A stretch of DNA of 51,902 bases, taken from positions 1 through 51,902 of the forward strand of contig NZ_RAHT01000012.1 in assembly GCF_004798935.1 (NCBI RefSeq), read 5' to 3'. The stretch is from Ningiella ruwaisensis. Its GTDB lineage: Bacteria > Pseudomonadota > Gammaproteobacteria > Enterobacterales > Alteromonadaceae. A program made the position numbers and the translations under genes. The notes below the pieces were generated by a model. It was not told the origin of the DNA. It did no database searches and worked only from the letters and a program-made list of their open reading frames with translations. Positions 26,239 to 35,379 of the stretch are shown here, piece by piece (the stretch's first letter is position 1; each line of letters begins with the position of its first letter).

Positions 26239-26961
26239 ATGTTTGAGCTCAACCCAAATATGCAGGTGCATGTTCAAAAAATTGGCAAAGAGAGTACGAC
26301 TATTGTTGTGGTGGATGATTTTTTTCAAGATTATACACTCGCTTTAAAGGAGGCTCGCTCGGCTAACTATTCCTCTCGCAAAGAAGATGTGGGCGCCTTT
26401 TATCCAGGTGTACGTGCACCACTTAGAAAAGACTACGGCATACAAGTATTACGTTTTGCCGCTCAAGCTCTTCATAAAAGTCTGAACTTGCCTGCCAATC
26501 TTCAAGTTATGCCAATAAACGCCAATTATTCTTTACTGACAAAACAGCCAAAAGACATGGCGCTTGAGCAATGCATTCCGCACTACGATACCTGTGAAAA
26601 ACACAGTTTCGCAGTTTTGCATTATATGAATGACGGAGAGTTTGGCGGCACAGGATTTTATCGCCACATTCCAACAGGATTTGAGAACATCAAGTCTGAT
26701 AGGGAATCAGCTTACTTTAATGCGATGCAGTCTGTGTTTGACGAAAAAGGCCCACCAAAACAACAGTATTTCAGTGCGTCTGATCATCACTATGAACTCA
26801 TCCATAAGGTTGATTATTGTCCAAATCGTTTAGTCATTTACCCTACTTCTATCCTTCATACTGCTTATATTGAAAAGCCTGAACAAGATATTAGCAGTGA
26901 TCCAGTCATCGGAAGGCTATCGAGCAACTTTCTGTTTAAATTTCAAGCTAAAGCATTTTAG
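26239..26961 (+). CDS. DUF6445 family protein (2-oxoglutarate dioxygenase-like)
   Basis: A 240-residue protein without signal peptide. It resembles DUF6445 proteins that travel with tryptophan-halogenase-like genes. The arrangement CIPHYDTCEKHSFAVLHYMND, GTGFYRHIPTG and YPTSILHTAYIE gives a His-x-Asp and distal His pattern like a double-stranded beta-helix dioxygenase. That activity is an inference. It is 23 nt after the halogenase and 14 nt before the next gene, clearly within an operon. A ribosome site (AAGGAA) precedes the ATG. Confidence 0.75.
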   Translation: MFELNPNMQVHVQKIGKESTTIVVVDDFFQDYTLALKEARSANYSSRKEDVGAFYPGVRAPLRKDYGIQVLRFAAQALHKSLNLPANLQVMPINANYSLLTKQPKDMALEQCIPHYDTCEKHSFAVLHYMNDGEFGGTGFYRHIPTGFENIKSDRESAYFNAMQSVFDEKGPPKQQYFSASDHHYELIHKVDYCPNRLVIYPTSILHTAYIEKPEQDISSDPVIGRLSSNFLFKFQAKAF

Positions 26962-26975
26962 GCGAGCTGCAATAT

Positions 26976-29900
26976 ATGATTTATTTACGACAAACACTTT
27001 TATTTTATATCAGCATTACCAGCCTAGCTGCATGCTCCCCTGCCCCTCAACCCAATTCAAGCTTAGATAGCTCCAAAAAATCAATTGGAGTTCATGAAAC
27101 TCTTGACGCTAACGCGGCGGCTGGCACAAGTGAAAATAAAAAAAATCAGAGCAAGTCGATTGCGCAGATAGAGCGTGAAGCGCAACTTAGAATGAACAAT
27201 TTTAAATTGCCAGAAGGCTTTGAAATTAGTTTGTGGGCAGATGAAACCCAAACTCAAAACCCCGCTTTTTTCAGTTTTGATTCAAGTGGGCGCATGCTGA
27301 TGGTCGAAACTGCCCGTTTTACCAATGGCGTAGACGATATCAGAGGCCATGAAAATAAAACCGTTGAAGACATTTACATCACCTCTAATGAAGACCGACT
27401 CGCCATGTATAAAAAGTACGCCGATGAGCGTCCAATGTCTTATTACACGCAAGGCGACGATATTATTCGCTTGTTGCAAGATAGCGACGGCGATCGTCGG
27501 GCAGATAAAAGTAATGTTTTTTCTGATGGCTACAATGGCATTTTAGATGGCATAGGAGCTGGCGTGATTGAACGCGACGGTAAGGTATATTACACCAACA
27601 TCCCACATCTTTGGATGCTTGAAGACACAGACGACGACGGCGTTGCCAATACGCGCGTATCCTTACAGGACGGCTTTGGCATTCGCATCAGTTTTTATGG
27701 ACATGACTTGCATGGCTTAGCCTGGGGGCCCGACGGAAAGCTTTACTGGAGTATTGGTGATAGAGGCTTTAACGTAACAACTAAAGAAGGGAAGCATTTT
27801 TATGGACCAAATTTGGGCGGTGTATTTCGCTCAGATCCAGACGGCTCGAACATTGAATACTTTTATACCGGGCTACGCAATCCACAAGAGCTCGCCTTTG
27901 ATGAGTATGGCAATTTGTTTACCGCCGATAACGATGGCGATGGCGGTGATTTAGAACGCGTAAACTACCTGATTGAAGGTGGCGATTCTGGCTGGCATGC
28001 AGGCCATCAAAGCATTATGAGTTTTACAGACAGGCTTAAATTGCGTTCATCATACTACACTGGCGATCCGAAGATCCCAAACGCGTGGATGACGCAAGAC
28101 CAATACAAACCTCGCAACAATAAACAACCCGCTTTCATGCTACCGGCGATAGGACAGTTAAATGGCGGTCCTTCCGGTTTAGTTTATAACCCAGGAAGTA
28201 GCTTTGGGCCTGACTATGAAGATACATTTTTCGTTATTCATTATATGGGCTCGCCCGCACAATCAAACATCACCACTTTTAAAGTTGAAGAAAACGGCGC
28301 TGGATTTACGATGATAGAAAACGAAAGATTTCTTCAGGGCTTCAATGCAGTGGATTTGGACTTTGGCCCTGATGGGGCGATGTATATTTCTGAATATAAC
28401 TATGGCGGTTGGCAACCTGAATCGCAAGGCGCAGTATATCGATTAGCGCATCCTGATTTTGGTGATACAGATGAAGTAAAGCAGCATGAGCTTATTCTTA
28501 CCAGTGATTTCAGCCAATTTGACAATGATGAATTGATTTCGCTGATAAAGAGTGAACATTTGCGCATTCGCCAGCGCGCACAGTTCGAACTAGCTAAACG
28601 CAATCAAGCGGCTGTAAACATTTTCACTAATTTGGCAACATCAACGGATGAAAATGAGCTAACACGTCTTCATGGTATTTGGGGCTTAAGTCAAATGGCC
28701 TATTCTGCGAATGATAAAGACGCACTGCTGAATACGATTTTATCTCTCACAAATGATAAAAATCCGCAAGTACGCATTCAGGCAGTAAGGGCTTTAGGCG
28801 ATCATCGTTTTATTAAAAGTGCAGATAAACTGGTTGCGCTACTTACCGATCCCCATCCTCGAGTAGCTATGTATGCTGCAATTGGTATTGGGCGTATTGG
28901 ATATGATAAAGCGGTACCCACGCTTATTGAGGCATTGGCACAGTACGAAGACAATGACCTGTTTTTACGTCACTCGCTGACCATGGCATTGTCAGGCACC
29001 AATAAAGATTTATGGTGGCCTTTTCATGCCCATGAATCAAAACACGTGAGAATGGGCGTATTGCTTGCTGCTCGTCGTGCAAAAGACCCAGCAATAAGCG
29101 TATTTTTAAACGATAAAGAGCAAGCCTTAGTTGATGAAGCCATTACTGCTATTAATGACTTAGGGATACTGGAAGCGCAAGACGAGTTGGCTGCGCATTT
29201 AGACGCATATGTTGAGCATACAAAGTTGTTACCAAGTGATAGTGAGCAAGATAGCGTTGCCAGATGGCAGCATCACCGAATAATTAACGCTAATTATGCC
29301 CAAGGGACAGTGCAAGATGCTGTGCGGCTCTTGCAATATGCTACGTTAGATGACCTGCCAACACGACTTGCCAGTGAGGCCTTATCCGCAATTGAAGCGT
29401 GGAACGATATCAACCCCATCGATACTACAACCGGATTACCCACGACCGCATCAAAAAGCCGCGAAAATATAGCGGCAGCGGTGAATCAATACCTGCCAAA
29501 AGTCTTGGCAAAAGTACAGGGTCAGGCCTTAGTGCAAAGTATTCGAATGGCTGAGAATAATGATATAGACATTCCGAATGATGTTTTACTGGCTGCAGTA
29601 AACAACACAGAAAACTCGGCTGATGTAAGAAAGCAAGCGCTCACCTACTTAATGAGTAGAAGTCTTTCGAATATGCCTTCTGTCCTTCTTAAATTAACTA
29701 GCGATCAAAATGTGCAAGTAAGAGGAGATGCACTGAATAAGCTTTTTGAGATAGACCGTGAGTCAGGCTTGATGCAAGCCAAACGCTTTTTAAAAAGTCA
29801 GATGGTCGAAGATAGGCAGGCAGCCTATCGCGTGCTTGCAAAAGGAAAAAGTCTGGAAATAGATGCAATTGCATTGTCGGGCATTCGCCAGCTTAATGAG

Positions 29901-30491
29901 ACGAAACAGACTGATGGCGCCACGTTAGAGCTTTTAGATTTAGTGGCAAGTCGAGTACAGCCTGAAATTGTAGCCGAGTATGAAAAATATCGTAACTACA
30001 TTGATAACGCCGATATGATGACTCGTTATGCAAGTAGTATGTACGGAGGCTCTATTGAAAAGGGAAGGAACATTTTTGCAGGTGGCGGCGCAAGTGAATG
30101 TATGCGATGTCATATGGTGAATTGGTCTGGCGGAGATGTTGGGCCTGACTTAAGTGATATTGGCAATCTGCACGACAATCGCTATTTATTGGAATCTATT
30201 GTCGATGTGCAAGCCAGCATCGCGCCCGGATACGGAACAGTAGTATTAACTCTAAACAACGGTTCGGTCATTAGCGGCATTTATCAGGGTGAAACTGAAG
30301 AGACCATCAAATTAGAACGAGAAGAAAATTTGATTGAAGAATTTAGTCGAGACGACATTGCCAGCATACAACAGCCCGTTTCGGGCATGCCGCCAATGCA
30401 TCGTTTTTTAGATGATTATCAAATTCGAGATTTAGTCGCTTATATGTCCAGTCTTAAGCTCGAATACGAGAAAGTGGAAGAGGTGCATTAG
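26976..30491 (+). CDS. Lipoprotein with sugar-dehydrogenase-like propeller, HEAT repeats and cytochrome c domain
   Basis: A 1171-residue lipoprotein (lipobox LAAC, Cys20). Residues about 70-500 form a glucose/sorbosone-dehydrogenase-like beta-propeller (PEGFEISLWADETQ, HGLAWGPDGKLYWSIGDRG, GLRNPQELAFDEYGNLF, with DSDGDRRAD calcium-loop-like motifs). Residues about 520-980 are alpha-helical HEAT-type repeats. The C-terminus holds a cytochrome c domain with CMRCH at 1042-1046 and a following DVGPDLSDIG. This is the layout of the membrane-bound dehydrogenase and heme-binding families expanded in Planctomycetes and Verrucomicrobia. It probably oxidises a sugar or sugar acid, or passes electrons in the periplasm; the substrate is unknown. 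Fourteen nucleotides separate it from the DUF6445 gene. Confidence 0.82.
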   Translation: MIYLRQTLLFYISITSLAACSPAPQPNSSLDSSKKSIGVHETLDANAAAGTSENKKNQSKSIAQIEREAQLRMNNFKLPEGFEISLWADETQTQNPAFFSFDSSGRMLMVETARFTNGVDDIRGHENKTVEDIYITSNEDRLAMYKKYADERPMSYYTQGDDIIRLLQDSDGDRRADKSNVFSDGYNGILDGIGAGVIERDGKVYYTNIPHLWMLEDTDDDGVANTRVSLQDGFGIRISFYGHDLHGLAWGPDGKLYWSIGDRGFNVTTKEGKHFYGPNLGGVFRSDPDGSNIEYFYTGLRNPQELAFDEYGNLFTADNDGDGGDLERVNYLIEGGDSGWHAGHQSIMSFTDRLKLRSSYYTGDPKIPNAWMTQDQYKPRNNKQPAFMLPAIGQLNGGPSGLVYNPGSSFGPDYEDTFFVIHYMGSPAQSNITTFKVEENGAGFTMIENERFLQGFNAVDLDFGPDGAMYISEYNYGGWQPESQGAVYRLAHPDFGDTDEVKQHELILTSDFSQFDNDELISLIKSEHLRIRQRAQFELAKRNQAAVNIFTNLATSTDENELTRLHGIWGLSQMAYSANDKDALLNTILSLTNDKNPQVRIQAVRALGDHRFIKSADKLVALLTDPHPRVAMYAAIGIGRIGYDKAVPTLIEALAQYEDNDLFLRHSLTMALSGTNKDLWWPFHAHESKHVRMGVLLAARRAKDPAISVFLNDKEQALVDEAITAINDLGILEAQDELAAHLDAYVEHTKLLPSDSEQDSVARWQHHRIINANYAQGTVQDAVRLLQYATLDDLPTRLASEALSAIEAWNDINPIDTTTGLPTTASKSRENIAAAVNQYLPKVLAKVQGQALVQSIRMAENNDIDIPNDVLLAAVNNTENSADVRKQALTYLMSRSLSNMPSVLLKLTSDQNVQVRGDALNKLFEIDRESGLMQAKRFLKSQMVEDRQAAYRVLAKGKSLEIDAIALSGIRQLNETKQTDGATLELLDLVASRVQPEIVAEYEKYRNYIDNADMMTRYASSMYGGSIEKGRNIFAGGGASECMRCHMVNWSGGDVGPDLSDIGNLHDNRYLLESIVDVQASIAPGYGTVVLTLNNGSVISGIYQGETEETIKLEREENLIEEFSRDDIASIQQPVSGMPPMHRFLDDYQIRDLVAYMSSLKLEYEKVEEVH

Positions 30492-30512
30492 TTGTGTTAC
30501 TTCAAGCACTCA

Positions 30513-30542
30513 CGTCGGTAAGCAAAGCGTCAGTAAGCAAAC
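30513..30542 (+). repeat. Tandem 15-bp direct repeat
   Basis: CGTCGGTAAGCAAAG (30513-30527) is followed directly by CGTCAGTAAGCAAAC (30528-30542), with two mismatches. It lies in the 164-bp gap between the cytochrome lipoprotein and the esterase gene, where a promoter for the following three genes could be. It might be a regulator's tandem site. Confidence 0.5.
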
Positions 30543-30655
30543 GCTTCGCCCATGGCGGTTGATAAAATCATGCACTCGTTTGATTGCAACCCTTATGCCA
30601 ACTCTAGCAGTGTTTATTCGATTAACGTTTACAGCAGAAAACAGGTTTACATGCC

Positions 30656-31801
30656 ATGTTCAATTTGAAACAGAATTTGTTAAAAGAGCCAGGAAAAAGG
30701 CTTGCCAGTGCTTTAATTATGATGGCGTATTTGTGCAGTTTTGCAAGTAATGCTGGAAGCGAAACGATTCCAGTTCCTGCTTTTAACATGCCCAAGTATT
30801 CTGCATATCTATCTAAAGAGAGTGTAGATGGTTTAAAACAGCAAGAAGCCTTAATGAACAAGGCCCATGCAGCCTGCAATCCTTATTCACTGAAATTTGA
30901 TAATACCATGGGCAATCAGGTAGAAGCGGCAAAAGCCGAAGCGAATGCCATTCGGGAGTGCGAGGCAAAAAAATATGCGGTAATCATGCCAGAGGCACTC
31001 AAAAAATTTAATGTTAACATTACGCCGAAAGTCATCGATGGTGTGCAAACTGATATTATCTCTCCGAAAAATGGCGTACCTGAAGCGCTTCAGGGTCGCG
31101 TTCTAATTAACTTGCACGGTGGAGGCTTCAAATACGGCGGGCGCTTTGGCGGTCAGCTAGAAAGCATGCCAATAGCGCATGCACATGGTTACAAAGTCAT
31201 TAGTATCGATTATCGCAAGGCACCAGAGTATCGCTTTGGGGCGGCAAATGACGATGTAGAAAAAGTATACCGTTACTTACTGAAAACTTACGCACCTGAA
31301 AGTATCGGTATTTTTGGTTGTTCGGCTGGCAGCAGAGTGGCAGGTCAAGCTATCGTGCACATCGCAAAACAAGGCCTTCCTGTACCTGGCGCTGCCACGT
31401 TTTTGTGCTCTGCCCCTACAGGCTTAAATGGCGACAGTAATTATTTTGCCGCAGCAATAACGAGTCGTGAGCCACTTCACATAGGTATGGTGCAGTATTG
31501 GGAAGGCTTATCCAGCGACAATGAAGACGCATTTCCCGGTGACTTTGAAAAGACACTCAAAATGTTTCCTCCTTCGTTGCTCATTACATCGTCCAGAGAC
31601 TACAGCCTTAGCCCTATGATCTCGATGCACACAAAACTCATGGCCTTGAATAAAGTGAGCGAACTGCACATATTTGAAGGCTTCTCGCATGCACAGTTTT
31701 TGAGTATGTATGTGCCAGAATCCAGGCAGACTGTCGATCTTATGCATCGCTTCTTCTCAAGGCATTTAGGCCATGGAAAAGATGACGAAAAGCCAGAATA
31801 G
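30656..31801 (+). CDS. Exported alpha/beta hydrolase (HSL-type esterase)
   Basis: A 381-residue exported serine hydrolase. The N-terminus has a signal peptide (hydrophobic about 16-33, ending SNAGSE). The catalytic domain shows the HSL-type oxyanion motif LHGGGFKYGG, nucleophile Ser223 in GCSAG, an aspartate in SSRDYSLSP, and a histidine in GFSHAQFL. Such enzymes hydrolyse acetyl or other short acyl esters, so a role in deacetylating imported oligosaccharides fits the CE2 and xylanase genes nearby. Its 3' end overlaps the DASS transporter gene by about 20 nt. The ATG at 30656 has AGGT rather far upstream. Confidence 0.85.
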   Translation: MFNLKQNLLKEPGKRLASALIMMAYLCSFASNAGSETIPVPAFNMPKYSAYLSKESVDGLKQQEALMNKAHAACNPYSLKFDNTMGNQVEAAKAEANAIRECEAKKYAVIMPEALKKFNVNITPKVIDGVQTDIISPKNGVPEALQGRVLINLHGGGFKYGGRFGGQLESMPIAHAHGYKVISIDYRKAPEYRFGAANDDVEKVYRYLLKTYAPESIGIFGCSAGSRVAGQAIVHIAKQGLPVPGAATFLCSAPTGLNGDSNYFAAAITSREPLHIGMVQYWEGLSSDNEDAFPGDFEKTLKMFPPSLLITSSRDYSLSPMISMHTKLMALNKVSELHIFEGFSHAQFLSMYVPESRQTVDLMHRFFSRHLGHGKDDEKPE

Positions 31802-33242
31802 ACAGGATATGTATAAATCACGCGTACAAATATCAGGACTCGTTATATCGCTAGGCGTTTTTTTGCTTTCTGGCATGCTCGGTGCCTCTTTTGAGGCGTC
31901 TACCACCATGGCGGTTTTGTTTATTTGCGCTTTGTACTGGGTCACTGAAGCAATCCCTATTCCGATGACGGCTTGCATCCCACTCGCCGTTTTTCCATTA
32001 CTTGGTGTAATTTCAAAAGCAGACTTGGGCAGCGCATTTGGTAACCCGATTAACTTTTTGTTAATTGGTGGCTTCATGCTATCCATCGCTATGGTTAAAT
32101 CAAAGGCACATATTCGTCTTACCCGACTGATATTCTCTGTCTTGCGACCGTCAACACAAAAACAGGTAGTGACAACATTTATGTTGAGTGCTGCATTTTT
32201 AAGTATGTGGATATCAAACGCCGCGGCAGCAATGATGCTAATTCCAGTAGCAATTGCTACCTTAGAAAGCTCTCATAAACAAGCTATTGAACAAAGTAAA
32301 TATGAACAAAGCGATGGTTTTACTGTGGCAGTACTTTTAGGCATTTGCTATGCCGCAAGCGTTGGAGGGATGGGAACGCCCATAGGAACACCGCCAAATT
32401 TGGTCTTCATTCAAGCATACGAGCAAGCGACTGGAACATCTATAAGCTTTTTGAGCTGGATGAAATGGGCGCTTCCCTGTGTAGCCGTTTTATTACCCAT
32501 TGTTATATTTCATTTGTGCCGAAAATGTGAAAATACAAGCAGCGAGATTAGATTTGAAGATAAAACCGATAAGGTCTGGAAACGCGATGAAAAGCGAGTT
32601 TTAGGAATATTTGTACTAGTCATCTTTCTTTGGATGACGCGCTCTGACCCTTATGGTGGATGGAGCGCTTGGCTTAATTTGCCCAATGCGCATGACGGAT
32701 ATGTCGCATTGCTGGGGGCCATTCTATTATTTTTAATTCCAAATGGTAACAGGCACGAGCCTGGTAGCGCCCTATTGACTTGGGAAGATGCCGCAAGCTT
32801 ACCTTGGGGGGTGATTTTGCTTGTATCTGGCGGGATCGCGCTTTCTCTGGGATTAAGAAATACCGGTCTTATCACTGAGTTCGCACAAGGATTTTCAGCG
32901 CTTTCCGATTTACCGCTTATTCTCATTGTCGCGCTGATTTGTCTGTCTGTGACTTTTATTACAGAGCTTATGAGCAACACTGCCTGCACAGCATTGATGA
33001 TGCCGGTATTGGCAGCTCTGGCTATTGCATTAAATGTCGACCCGCTTTTGTTGATGTTGCCCGCCGCCCTCACCGCGAGTTGCGCATTTATGATGCCTAT
33101 GGCGACAGCACCAAATGCAATCGTATTTGGTACTAATAAAATTAGCATAGCAAGTATGATTAAAATGGGCGCGCCGCTAAACTTGATTGGCGTGGTGGTA
33201 ATCACTCTGCTCATTCTTGGCATGGCTACCTTTATTTACTGA
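31782..33242 (+). CDS. DASS/SLC13 family sodium:anion symporter
   Basis: An inner-membrane transporter of about 486 residues with a dozen hydrophobic segments. The two conserved substrate/sodium motifs are seen as ISNAAAAMM and MSNTACTALMMP, with GGMGTPIGTPPNLVF after the first. Family members import di- or tricarboxylates and in some cases sulfate. Either could be useful here: organic acids from oxidised sugars, or sulfate released by the sulfatase. ATGs at 31773 and 31782 are both possible; GGA at good spacing favours 31782. The gene overlaps the esterase before it and precedes a second esterase by 19 nt. Confidence 0.86.
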   Translation: MTKSQNRQDMYKSRVQISGLVISLGVFLLSGMLGASFEASTTMAVLFICALYWVTEAIPIPMTACIPLAVFPLLGVISKADLGSAFGNPINFLLIGGFMLSIAMVKSKAHIRLTRLIFSVLRPSTQKQVVTTFMLSAAFLSMWISNAAAAMMLIPVAIATLESSHKQAIEQSKYEQSDGFTVAVLLGICYAASVGGMGTPIGTPPNLVFIQAYEQATGTSISFLSWMKWALPCVAVLLPIVIFHLCRKCENTSSEIRFEDKTDKVWKRDEKRVLGIFVLVIFLWMTRSDPYGGWSAWLNLPNAHDGYVALLGAILLFLIPNGNRHEPGSALLTWEDAASLPWGVILLVSGGIALSLGLRNTGLITEFAQGFSALSDLPLILIVALICLSVTFITELMSNTACTALMMPVLAALAIALNVDPLLLMLPAALTASCAFMMPMATAPNAIVFGTNKISIASMIKMGAPLNLIGVVVITLLILGMATFIY

Positions 33243-33261
33243 TGTAAACTCAGGATTCACT

Positions 33262-34068
33262 ATGAAAAAAGTCTTTTTATCTTTACTTTCCTTGTTCGGA
33301 CTTGCCGCAAACGCCCAGCCGGTAGACTATCCAGAATATGAAAAGCATCAATTTACTGATACTCGCTTTAACACCAAGGCGAGTTTGCCCTATCGCATTT
33401 TATACCCTGCAAATTTTGATGCCTCTAAAAAATATCCAGTTGTGCTGTTTTTACATGGTGCAGGTGAGCGAGGAAGCGATAACGTTGCGCAACTGACACA
33501 TGGTGCCGAACTGTTTCTTTCAGAATCTTTCAGGCAGTCGTATCCAGCTATCGTTGTATTTCCTCAGGCGGCGGAAGACGACTATTGGGTAAACGTAGAA
33601 GTTGAGCGAGCGCCTAACAACAATGTTTTCCATTTTAAACCATTAAACGCCCCAAAAACGCAATCGATGGCCTTGCTACAAGGACTCGTACTTGATTTAA
33701 AAGAAAGAGATTACATAGATGCTGACAATATGTTAGTGATGGGTTTATCTATGGGTGGAATGGGCACCTTAGACATAATAGCTAGCATGCCTTCAAGTTT
33801 CAGAGCTGCCGTCGCTATTTGCGGCGGCGCGCATGAAACACTTGCTCCCATTATTGCAAAAAGCACTCCGGTTTGGGCCTTTCACGGATCGGATGATGAA
33901 GTTGTGCCACTTTCAGCCAGTGAGGAGATAATTAATGCAATAATTGCCCACGAAGGCGATGCAAAATTAAAAATCTACGATGGCGTGGGACACGATAGTT
34001 GGAATAATGCATTTGAAGAACCTGAACTGATAAGTTGGTTATTTAGCTACACTGATTTCAGGCCCTAA
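33262..34068 (+). CDS. Secreted alpha/beta hydrolase, phospholipase/carboxylesterase-like (possible CE1-type esterase)
   Basis: A 268-residue exported esterase with a signal peptide (about 1-18, ending ANA). The oxyanion motif is FLHGAGERGSDN, the nucleophile Ser163 lies in GLSMGG, an acidic residue in HGSDDEVVP, and His244 in GVGHDSWNNA. This arrangement is seen in secreted prolyl-oligopeptidase-like esterases of glycan loci, including acetyl- and feruloyl-xylan esterases. The frame opens earlier at 33217, but the ATG at 33262 has CAGGA upstream and starts the signal peptide. It is the last gene of the plus-strand series and ends just before the shared hairpin. Confidence 0.84.
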   Translation: MKKVFLSLLSLFGLAANAQPVDYPEYEKHQFTDTRFNTKASLPYRILYPANFDASKKYPVVLFLHGAGERGSDNVAQLTHGAELFLSESFRQSYPAIVVFPQAAEDDYWVNVEVERAPNNNVFHFKPLNAPKTQSMALLQGLVLDLKERDYIDADNMLVMGLSMGGMGTLDIIASMPSSFRAAVAICGGAHETLAPIIAKSTPVWAFHGSDDEVVPLSASEEIINAIIAHEGDAKLKIYDGVGHDSWNNAFEEPELISWLFSYTDFRP

Positions 34069-34095
34069 AAAAAACGCCGGTTAAAACAACCGGCG
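34067..34095 (-). terminator. Terminator of the Gfo/Idh gene
   Basis: An 8-bp stem, CGCCGGTT (34075-34082) with AACCGGCG (34088-34095), is followed on the minus strand by eight Ts (34074-34067). It starts 28 bp after the minus-strand stop at 34123. It may also stop plus-strand transcripts, though no T-run follows on that side. Confidence 0.88.
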
Positions 34096-34122
34096 CACAC
34101 TTCATATACTCAGCTAGGGAGA

Positions 34123-35298
34123 CTAGAGTACATTTGAAAGTTTAAAATCCACCCATTTTTCCTGCGCTTTGGTGGCAGCGACACAATTTTCAATAAATGC
34201 CATTCCACGAATTGCTTCTTCAATTCCCGGCGCTTTACTTGTTAGCTTTGCTTCTTGCGCTTCATCGCCAAAAGCTCTTATTTGTTTTGCAAAATCCATA
34301 TATAAATTGGCAAACGCTTCCAAGTAGCCTTCAGGATGTCCGGCAGGAGTACGCATAGAGCCTGCGGCTACTGGACTGAAGTTGCCAACGCCAGTTCTGA
34401 CAACCTGCATTGGCTTATCGTTATATTTGATTAGTAAAGTATTAGGCTCTTGTTGTCGCCATTCAAGCCCCGCTTTGGTGCCGTAAATTCGAATATTTAA
34501 ATTATTTTCTTCACCGACACTGATTTGGCTGGCAATCAAAACACCCTTCGCCCCATTATTGAATCGCATTAAAACATTGCCATCGTCATCGATTTCTCGT
34601 CCTGCGACCACCGGCTGTAAGTCTGCACACATTTTGGTAATTTCCAGGCCAGACATAAATTCGGCTAAATTAGCCGCATGTACACCAATATCTCCCATAC
34701 AGCAACTGACACCCGCTCGTTTGGGATCCAAGCGCCAGCTAGCCTGCTTGTTATCTTCAGTGGGGGGCTCAGACAACCAGCCTTGACTGTATTCAGCGAT
34801 AATCTTGGTAATATCGCCTAACTCTCCATTGGCAATCAATTGCTGCGCCTCTCTTACCAAGGGATAGCCGGTATAGGTATGCGTTAAACCATAGAGTACG
34901 TCGTGCTGATCTAATACCGCTTTTAAATCGATGGCCTCTTGCAAGGTAAATGTTGCAGGTTTATCTGACATAACATGAAAGCCCGCTTCAATAGCAGCTT
35001 TTGCCACAGGAAAATGTAAGTGATTCGGCGTAACAATTGACACAAACTGCATTCGCTCATCTTCTGGCAATGCAGCTTCTTTTTTAAACATTTCATTAAA
35101 ATCTGCATAGCAACGCTGTGGGTCAAGGTGCAAGGCTTTGCCTGTGGCCAGACAATTTTCATGTGATGAACTAAACGCACCGCAAACCAGTTCTATTTCT
35201 CCATCTATAGAAGCTGCAGCTCGGTGAACAGCACCGATAAAAGCGCCTTGACCGCCACCGACCATTCCCATTCTTACCTTTTTATTAAATCCACTCAT
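34123..35298 (-). CDS. Gfo/Idh/MocA family NAD(P)-dependent oxidoreductase
   Basis: A 391-residue cytoplasmic oxidoreductase. The N-terminal Rossmann fold has the nucleotide motif GMVGGGQGAFIG, followed by VTPNHLHFPVA and the lysine motif SDKPAT (usually EKP). The C-terminal sugar-binding domain includes GDIGVHAANLAEF with the catalytic histidine. Such enzymes oxidise or reduce sugar hydroxyls, and in 3-keto-glycoside routes they reduce 3-keto-glucose back to glucose or oxidise the glycoside. Here that role is an inference from the GMC, DUF1080 and ThuA genes. The frame opens at 35424, but ATG 35298 with a TAGGCG site is the plausible start. It is divergent from the second PAS-AraC gene. Confidence 0.87.
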   Translation of the reverse strand: MSGFNKKVRMGMVGGGQGAFIGAVHRAAASIDGEIELVCGAFSSSHENCLATGKALHLDPQRCYADFNEMFKKEAALPEDERMQFVSIVTPNHLHFPVAKAAIEAGFHVMSDKPATFTLQEAIDLKAVLDQHDVLYGLTHTYTGYPLVREAQQLIANGELGDITKIIAEYSQGWLSEPPTEDNKQASWRLDPKRAGVSCCMGDIGVHAANLAEFMSGLEITKMCADLQPVVAGREIDDDGNVLMRFNNGAKGVLIASQISVGEENNLNIRIYGTKAGLEWRQQEPNTLLIKYNDKPMQVVRTGVGNFSPVAAGSMRTPAGHPEGYLEAFANLYMDFAKQIRAFGDEAQEAKLTSKAPGIEEAIRGMAFIENCVAATKAQEKWVDFKLSNVL

Positions 35299-35379
35299 AA
35301 CGCGCCTATATGTTAAAATTTTGTTGCCATGGTGGCTAAGTATAGTGAGGCGAAGAAAAAATAAGTATGATTTAATCGG

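Noticed and set aside
32651-33223. Minus-strand open frame of 190 codons
   Set aside because: Antisense to the DASS transporter, with no family features. The transporter frame has clear SNA/SNT motifs and is the real gene.
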